21,219 bases of DNA from Bacteroidales bacterium UBA6346. Its GTDB lineage: Bacteria > Bacteroidota > Bacteroidia > Bacteroidales > UBA932. The notes beneath the pieces were generated by a model. The model saw only the letters and a program-made list of their open reading frames with translations. It had not been told where the DNA came from and made no database searches. The position numbers were made by a program, and so were the translations under genes. Positions 16,364 through 21,219 of this stretch are shown one piece after another (the stretch's first letter is position 1; each line of letters begins with the position of its first letter). Where the stretch lies: assembly GCA_002438905.1 (NCBI GenBank), contig DJSA01000007.1, positions 13,286 to 34,504 of the forward strand. Reading direction: 5' to 3'.

Positions 16364-18027
16364 TGAAGATCCTGGTTGAAGGACACAGCTACGATGCCGC
16401 TCTTGTCCGCGACATCTGCCGCGACTTTGAGACTGCCGAAAACGGGAGAATCAAGGTCACGAAAGTCGGCTACTACTTCAACCCGGCCATCAGTGACTGC
16501 GTCCTGTGCCTGCCGAAGGTCGTATGCGATGCCTCCGGAGCGACCGTACTCGGAGGTCTGACGCCGGAAAGCCTCATTGACACATTCTCGCACGAAAACC
16601 AACTCAATGAAAATCAGACGGCTTTCGCCCGCAGTTTCAGTCTGTGGACATACCGTGCAATATCCACCTACGCAAGGCTGAATCCCGACAGCGACATAGT
16701 CACAAAATCATCAGATGCGGTGGAAACTGCTCCGGAGGACGACGCCGCCGAAGGCACGCTTCTGGACGTCATTCTCGAAATAATCCGGTTCTACAACGCC
16801 AACAGAGACTACTTCATATATATCATAAGGAATCTCCACAGCGGATATGACCGCATAAACTGGCAAAAGACCATCCGGACAAAGGCACCGGTCTATCAGA
16901 ACGAAGAGCCATATTACCTTGAAGTCATAAACCGCAGGAAACAGATTGACTTCGACGAGGAACTTATGATTATCTTCCATTCAATCCTGCACTATATATC
17001 GACGGAACTCGGGTTTGAGGTTCATCCCGAATGCAGTTATGAGCCGGTTACCGGTGCGCAGTTTGAGACCTATCTTGATGGATACGGTCTCATCAGATTG
17101 AACGCCATCAAATATAAATACTTTTCAGACAAGGATATACGATTATGGAAACTGTGCCGTGCATTTTTCCTCAAGACTTCCGGCATTCATGAAAAGGACA
17201 AGATCAGCGACTATCTTCTCGTCGGCAATTTTGAAATCGTCTTCGAGGCCATGATGGACGCGCTGATTTCAGACGCCGACCTTCCGGACATGCTGCGGAA
17301 CCAGAAAGACGGAAAGATTGTCGATCATCTTTTCAGGTACCGCTCGCCGATCGACGGCCGCGAAATATATTACATAGGCGACAGTAAGTACTACTCCATC
17401 GGTTCGTCTGTCGGAGACAATTCCATCTACAAACAGTTCACCTACGCGAAAAACATCATCCAGTACCATTTTGCCCGCTCGACGTCAAGGAAGCTCGATG
17501 ATATGGGCTATCGCGACCCTCTCACTGAAGGCTACAACTTCAGTCCAAACTTCTTCATAAGCGCCTTCATCCCCGACACGCTCTCTTTTGAAGACTCGGG
17601 ACTAAGACTCCGAGATTTCTCAGGAAATAAAGCCGAGGAAGAAAAGCATCGCATTTCCCACTTTGAAAACCGCCTCTTCGACCGCGACACGCTCTGGCTA
17701 TCCCATTTCGACATAAACCTGCTCTATGTCATGTCGCTATACGCCGCCGATGACCCTACAGAGCAGACAAGATTCAAGGAAAGTTTTAAGGACAAGGTCT
17801 TTCAGGCAGCGCGCAGACTTTTGAGAACAAAATATACTTTCTTCACAGTCAAACCTTTGACGCTTAAGGTCGATGAGTTCGTCGAGCACTATTTCTATCT
17901 TCTCCACGGCAAAATCTACCGTCGAGACGACGGAACTCTGCTGCTCGCGCTTGAGAAAGGGCATCCGGAGAATAACGGGTTTCTGGAGAAACTGCGCAAA
18001 GTGGCGGACATATCCAGGGACAATTGA
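16363..18027 (+). CDS. McrC/LlaJI-family restriction endonuclease subunit (R2)
   Basis: This is the nuclease subunit that joins the R1 AAA+ ring and cuts DNA. It has 554 residues. The N-terminal half (ILVEGHSYDAALVRDICRDF onward) resembles the LlaJI-type McrC relatives rather than classical McrC. A PD-(D/E)XK active site is visible at 321-342: Asp321 in KIVDHLF and the pair Asp340/Lys342 in YIGDSKYY. Its ATG shares one base with the R1 stop codon, which implies translational coupling and a fixed subunit ratio. Composition is GC-rich and matches the C-terminal half of R1. The operon order methyltransferase-R1-R2 fits the LlaJI family, whose founder has two methyltransferases; only one is present here. 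Restriction nuclease is firm, the LlaJI label fairly so. Confidence 0.85.
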   Translation: MKILVEGHSYDAALVRDICRDFETAENGRIKVTKVGYYFNPAISDCVLCLPKVVCDASGATVLGGLTPESLIDTFSHENQLNENQTAFARSFSLWTYRAISTYARLNPDSDIVTKSSDAVETAPEDDAAEGTLLDVILEIIRFYNANRDYFIYIIRNLHSGYDRINWQKTIRTKAPVYQNEEPYYLEVINRRKQIDFDEELMIIFHSILHYISTELGFEVHPECSYEPVTGAQFETYLDGYGLIRLNAIKYKYFSDKDIRLWKLCRAFFLKTSGIHEKDKISDYLLVGNFEIVFEAMMDALISDADLPDMLRNQKDGKIVDHLFRYRSPIDGREIYYIGDSKYYSIGSSVGDNSIYKQFTYAKNIIQYHFARSTSRKLDDMGYRDPLTEGYNFSPNFFISAFIPDTLSFEDSGLRLRDFSGNKAEEEKHRISHFENRLFDRDTLWLSHFDINLLYVMSLYAADDPTEQTRFKESFKDKVFQAARRLLRTKYTFFTVKPLTLKVDEFVEHYFYLLHGKIYRRDDGTLLLALEKGHPENNGFLEKLRKVADISRDN

Positions 18028-18033
18028 AAAATT

Positions 18034-18079
18034 GAGATTTTCGGCAAAACACAACAAATAAAAACCGAGATTTTCGGCA
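18034..18079 (-). repeat. two 13-base direct repeats, 33 bases apart, at the right border of the defence island
   Basis: On the plus strand GAGATTTTCGGCA occurs at 18034-18046 and again at 18067-18079, seven bases after the R2 stop codon. Read on the minus strand each copy is TGCCGAAAATCTC followed by two bases and TTTTT. The spacing is close to three helical turns. I recall similar sequences ahead of AAA/DUF4143 ATPase genes in Bacteroidales, but no such gene follows on the minus strand here; a broken one lies nearby on the plus strand. Confidence 0.6.
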
Positions 18080-18136
18080 TTTCTCAGCAGAATAATTTTT
18101 TTGAGAGGAGCAGCCGGCCGGGGCGTATCGCCAGAG

Positions 18137-18385
18137 GCTTGCGGCAGGCCGAACCCCGACAAGCTGGGCGCGGAGCCCGTTGTAAAATTCAAGAACAAGC
18201 CCCGGATTCTTTTTCCAGCCGAGTACTGATGCAACTTCCATGACGTCATGATTTTCCCAAAGTCCGTCGCTATCCCTGAATGTGGAGACCCCGCTTTCGG
18301 CACTGATTCCGGCGCCGGACAGGATCACTATCTTCTTCCGCTTCGGGCGATGTCCGCCAAGCGATTTTGCAAGAAACTCATCCAT
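18137..18385 (-). pseudogene. cobB: 5' fragment of a Sir2-family NAD-dependent protein deacylase (cobB-like)
   Basis: An intact sirtuin removes acyl groups from lysines using NAD+. Here only about the first 83 codons survive. They contain the NAD-binding start KKIVILSGAGISAESGVSTF (17-36), the following RDSDGLW (37-43) and EFYNGLRAQL (66-75), matching the bacterial CobB N-terminus. Beyond ~18,136 the frame stays open but no longer resembles a sirtuin. The catalytic histidine region and zinc-binding cysteines are absent, so it cannot be functional. The break lies close to the R2 end and the 13-base repeats, as if the island had displaced the 3' part. The missing half is not elsewhere in the window. 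Confidence 0.75.
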
Positions 18386-18468
18386 AGCTGCCAGTATTTC
18401 ATGCTGTGCGAAGATAAGACTAATTTTCCGGAAAATGAAGTGAGATGCATTTTTATGAAAAAATCAGT

Positions 18469-19567
18469 AGGTATCCATAGTCGAGATGCCGGACAGGGAC
18501 AAGGACATCATCCTCAAGGAAGACGCTCCAAACTACCACATTATTGCCACCGGTTCTCTGCTTGGCGTGGCTGTCAGCAGAAAGACGGGCAAAAGGGATG
18601 AGTGGGAATCCAACAACGGGCTCAACGACACATTCCCTGTCGGAAAAGTCATTTTTTGGGGGAAATGTACCCGGTAACATTCCGTGAATACCTGCGAATG
18701 AGTGACTCTGTACTCATGAAACAGCTGGAGTCCAGACTGACCAATCTGGAGCCGCTCCCCGAAATTCTATTCAACAAACTGACTGAGCAATACAAAAGAT
18801 ACCAGATTTGCGGAGGCTTGCCGAAGCCATGCAGCGATATGCTGGATGGTACCGGAATGGATAAGATAGAGAATGATCTTGCGGAACTCCGCAAATCCTA
18901 TGAATATGACTTCACCAAGCATGTTGAAACCAAGGATATTCCCCGTATCAGAGAGATATGGCGAAGCATTCCGTCTCAGCTATCGCGGAAAAACAAGAAA
19001 TTTATCTTCAAAGTGGTGAGAGAAGGGGCAAGAGCACGCGAATACGAGTCTGCCCTTGACTGGCTTGTGCTTTCGGGAATGGTCTATAGAATTTATGTCT
19101 GCGAGACTCCGCGGCTGCCTCTCAAGCATTATGAAGACACCACTGCGTTCAAAATCTATATGCTTGATCAGGCCATATTGAGAACAATGGCAGAACTTCC
19201 TCCTGAAGCAGTTATAGCAAAAGGAGACCTTCTGAAAGAATTCAAGGGTGCGATGGCGGAAAATTTCGTGTTGGGCTCCCTGCTTGCCCAAGGATTCCAT
19301 TCCCCACATTATTGGACCGTCTCGGGTAATAAGGCGGAAGTGGATTTTCTGATTCAGGATGGAATTGAGATTCTCCCGATTGAAGTAAAGGCAGAGGACA
19401 ATATATCCGGGCAGAGTCTTAAGGTTTACCAGGAAAAGTACTCACCTTCAATAAGACTTCGTTTCTCCATGAGAAATCTGAAGAGCGACGGCAATATACT
19501 CAATATACCGATATTTCTTTGCGACTGGCTAAAAGACATACTGCTGTTGTCATCTATCCGAAAATGA
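18469..19567 (+). pseudogene. broken AAA ATPase with DUF4143 (PD-(D/E)XK-like) C-terminus
   Basis: The gene lacks its 5' end and carries a frameshift. In the first frame (open after TAG 18468-18470) KEDAPNYHIIATGSLLGVAV and TFPVGKVIF match the middle of the AAA_14 ATPase domain. At the run of six T and five G (18652-18662) homology moves to the -1 frame, continuing EMYPVTFREYL and then a complete DUF4143 domain with AEVDFLIQDGIEILPIEVKA near the end, stop at 19567. One T appears to be missing. Walker A and the preceding helix are absent upstream. Translational slippage on the T run is conceivable, but the lost Walker A argues for a dead gene. Intact members are common Bacteroidetes ATPases of unclear role. 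Confidence 0.8.
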
Positions 19568-19625
19568 CAGTCCGCCGTACTCAATCTTCCGGGCTTTGCC
19601 GAAATAATAACGAAAACAGAAAAAA

Positions 19626-19910
19626 ATGAAAATAATATCAGACACGAAAGACGGGGACGTACGCACTGTGATTGCTGTGCCCGAGGGCGTATGCTCAAGA
19701 CTCATTGAACTTACGATGAAAGGAGATGTCATTGAAAATGTGGAATTTCAGTACGGATGCAACGGTAACCTCAAGGGCATCGGAGCACTTGTCAGGGGTA
19801 TGAAGGCAGCCGAGGCCGCGGCAAGGCTTCGCGAAATCGAGTGCGGCGGCAAGGGAACATCCTGCTCGGATCAGTTCGCGCGACTGCTTGAGGCTGTCGC
19901 CGGAAATTAG
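19626..19910 (+). CDS. small TSCPD-domain protein (TIGR03905-type)
   Basis: This is a 94-residue protein made almost entirely of a TSCPD domain, the module also found at the C-terminus of some ribonucleotide reductases. The pattern includes VCSRLIELTM, EFQYGCNGNLKGIGALVRGM and ECGGKGTSCSDQFARLL, with cysteines at 23, 45, 73 and 80 that could bind a metal or act in redox chemistry. Stand-alone members are usually ~80-90 residues; this one has about ten extra N-terminal residues. The ATG at 19626 follows an A-rich stretch, as is usual for Bacteroidetes translation starts. It lies 58 bases after the broken ATPase gene and 76 bases before the next ORF. The family is recognised; its cellular function is not established. 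Confidence 0.88.
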   Translation: MKIISDTKDGDVRTVIAVPEGVCSRLIELTMKGDVIENVEFQYGCNGNLKGIGALVRGMKAAEAAARLREIECGGKGTSCSDQFARLLEAVAGN

Positions 19911-19945
19911 CCCGGGCAAACAAACCGCACAATATTTATCAAAAG

Positions 19946-19977
19946 TTTGATAATCACAAATACAATAATTATATTTG
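19946..19977 (+). promoter_or_regulatory. Bacteroidetes-type promoter for the downstream AAA ATPase
   Basis: TTTG (19946-19949) and TATATTTG (19970-19977, matching TAnnTTTG) are separated by 20 bases, the expected spacing. Transcription should start near 19984, leaving only about 12 bases before the ATG at 19996, or almost none before the GTG at 19987. This favours the ATG start and implies a very short leader. Confidence 0.7.
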
Positions 19978-19995
19978 CGGTAAAATGTGTGTAGA

Positions 19996-21135
19996 ATGGG
20001 ATATAACGAACTTGAGAATCCGTTTGTCGTAGGGAAATATGTCTCCGACAAATATTTCTGTGACAGAGAGAAAGAAACGGAATTTTTGATAAAGCAGATT
20101 GTCAACGGACGTAATGTCGCGCTCATCTCGGACAGGAGAATGGGAAAGAGCGGACTTATACAGCATACTTTCGCTCAAAAAAAGATTTCGGACAATTTCA
20201 ACGCATTCTTTATAGACATCTACGCAACGAGCAGCCTCGCTGAATTCGCGTATATGCTGGGAAAGGCGGTGTTTGAAAGGTTAAAGCCACAACGGGAAAA
20301 ATGGGTAGAGACTTTTTTCAGCATCGTGTCTTCTCTGAAGATTGGATTCAAAATGGATCCGGTCAGCGGAGAGCCTAGCCTCGACATTGGAATCGGAGAC
20401 ATCAAGACGCCGGAAACGACTCTGGACGAAATATTCCGCTATCTCGAAATGTCCGGAAAGAAGTGCATCGTGGCGGTTGACGAATTTCAGCAAATCGGCG
20501 CATACAAAGAAAAGAATATAGAGGCTCTGCTCCGCACAAGAATTCAGATGTGCAAGACGACACAATTCATTTTTTCGGGCAGTAAGCGCCGCCTTATGAG
20601 CAACATGTTCCATTCGCCGGCAAAACCTTTCTACCAGAGCGCCATCATCATGGGCCTGGATGCCATCGAACAGGAGAAATACGTCGCATTCGCAAAAAGC
20701 CTGTTCGAGGAAAGAGGGAAGGGCATTGATGTCAATGTAATATCATCTGTTTATCAAGAGTTTAACGGCACCACATGGTTTGTCCAGCTGATGATGAACG
20801 AGCTGTATTCTCTGACCGGCGAAGGCGAAGTCTGCACCGCTGATTTAATCGACGCGGCAAAGCGGAACATAATCCAAGTTCAGGAATATAGCTACCGCGA
20901 AATCCTTTCCAACCTTTCGCTCAAGCAGAAGCAGATGATGCAGGTGCTGGCAAATGAAGGCAGAGTCACCGGCATAACCTCGGCCGAATTCATTACAAGG
21001 CACCGCCTCGGTTCAGCCAGTTCAGTACAGTCAGCAATCGCGCCGCTTGTCGAGAAGGACATCATCACAAAGACCAGTGACAGCTACCGTATTTATGACT
21101 ACTTTTTTGCAGAATGGATCCGACAGAATTTTTAG
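19996..21135 (+). CDS. AAA-family ATPase (archaeal-ATPase-like, PF01637 type) of unknown function
   Basis: This protein has about 379 residues from the ATG at 19996; a GTG at 19987 would add three but sits almost on the transcription start. The N-terminus NPFVVGKYVSDKYFCDREKE is typical of a large Bacteroidetes ATPase family. The P-loop reads SDRRMGKSG (about 45-53), Walker B is CIVAVDEFQQ (about 157-166), and a sensor-like FIFSGSKRRL follows. The C-terminal ~80 residues (LSLKQKQMMQVLANEG onward) look like a winged helix. Relatives are related to STAND-type and archaeal ATPases and occur in many copies per genome. No partner gene adjoins, and no substrate can be inferred. Composition matches the host-like genes. 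Confidence 0.85.
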   Translation: MGYNELENPFVVGKYVSDKYFCDREKETEFLIKQIVNGRNVALISDRRMGKSGLIQHTFAQKKISDNFNAFFIDIYATSSLAEFAYMLGKAVFERLKPQREKWVETFFSIVSSLKIGFKMDPVSGEPSLDIGIGDIKTPETTLDEIFRYLEMSGKKCIVAVDEFQQIGAYKEKNIEALLRTRIQMCKTTQFIFSGSKRRLMSNMFHSPAKPFYQSAIIMGLDAIEQEKYVAFAKSLFEERGKGIDVNVISSVYQEFNGTTWFVQLMMNELYSLTGEGEVCTADLIDAAKRNIIQVQEYSYREILSNLSLKQKQMMQVLANEGRVTGITSAEFITRHRLGSASSVQSAIAPLVEKDIITKTSDSYRIYDYFFAEWIRQNF

Positions 21136-21219
21136 TGAACCTTTTCAATAAGCGAGAGCAGTCCAAACGAATTTGAGACTACCGAGCGCAGAAATGTGGC
21201 GATTGAAAATCGAACTATT

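Noticed and set aside
9564..18027. The island as a DISARM, BREX or Zorya system
   Set aside because: None of the hallmark genes (drmA/B with DUF1998, PglZ/BrxC, ZorA/B) is present. The genes fit a LlaJI-like restriction operon plus a separate PLD-helicase/Nudix pair.
16363..18027. The McrB/McrC-like pair as a classical methyl-dependent McrBC (Type IV) system
   Set aside because: A cytosine methyltransferase is tightly coupled in the same operon, and an enzyme that cuts methylated DNA would be toxic with it. A methylation-sensitive LlaJI-like arrangement fits better.
18423..18436. Perfect 14-base palindrome ATTTTCCGGAAAAT between the sirtuin and ATPase relics
   Set aside because: A 14-base palindrome is expected about once by chance in 21 kb, and both neighbouring genes are dead.

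Overview
The window looks like chromosome from a gut-type Bacteroidales bacterium. The evidence is a SusC-family TonB-dependent receptor with an STN domain, a FecR anti-sigma factor with a DUF4974 tail, a Bacteroidetes-type ECF sigma factor, and promoters of the Bacteroidetes form (TTTG, about 19-20 bases, TAnnTTTG). Most genes are GC-rich. An Alistipes/Rikenellaceae-like host is a guess from composition only.

Region 1 (1-9325, all minus strand) is one glycan-uptake locus. Reading leftwards it holds an ECF sigma factor, a secreted GH78-type alpha-L-rhamnosidase, a large lipoprotein with an internal duplication, a FecR-type anti-sigma factor, and a SusC-like receptor that runs off the left edge. 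The STN domain of the receptor, FecR and the sigma factor form a trans-envelope switch for a rhamnose-containing glycan. The two secreted proteins sit between sigma and FecR, which are usually adjacent. A SusD partner would lie beyond the left edge.

Region 2 (9333-9482) is a short internally deleted relic of an AAA-ATPase/PD-(D/E)XK (DUF1703-type) gene.

Region 3 (9564-18027) is a defence island. On the minus strand are a 990-residue PLD nuclease / superfamily II helicase / DUF3427 protein and, downstream of it, a Nudix pyrophosphohydrolase. Divergent from them, on the plus strand, is a tight three-gene operon resembling the LlaJI restriction-modification family: a 5-methylcytosine methyltransferase, an McrB-like AAA+ subunit (R1) and an McrC/LlaJI-like PD-(D/E)XK subunit (R2). 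The most striking signal in the window is a sharp change in base composition inside R1, at about 15,220-15,245. The methyltransferase and the presumed DNA-recognition half of R1 are AT-rich. The AAA+ half of R1 and all of R2 are GC-rich like the surroundings. This suggests that the specificity parts of the system were exchanged as one cassette while the motor and nuclease were kept.

Region 4 (18028-19567) is a gene graveyard: a 13-base direct repeat, the first ~83 codons of a sirtuin (cobB) gene, and a 5'-truncated, frameshifted AAA/DUF4143 ATPase. Region 5 (19626-21135) has an intact small TSCPD-domain protein and an intact AAA ATPase with a clear promoter. I saw no tRNA, rRNA, CRISPR array, transposase or integrase.
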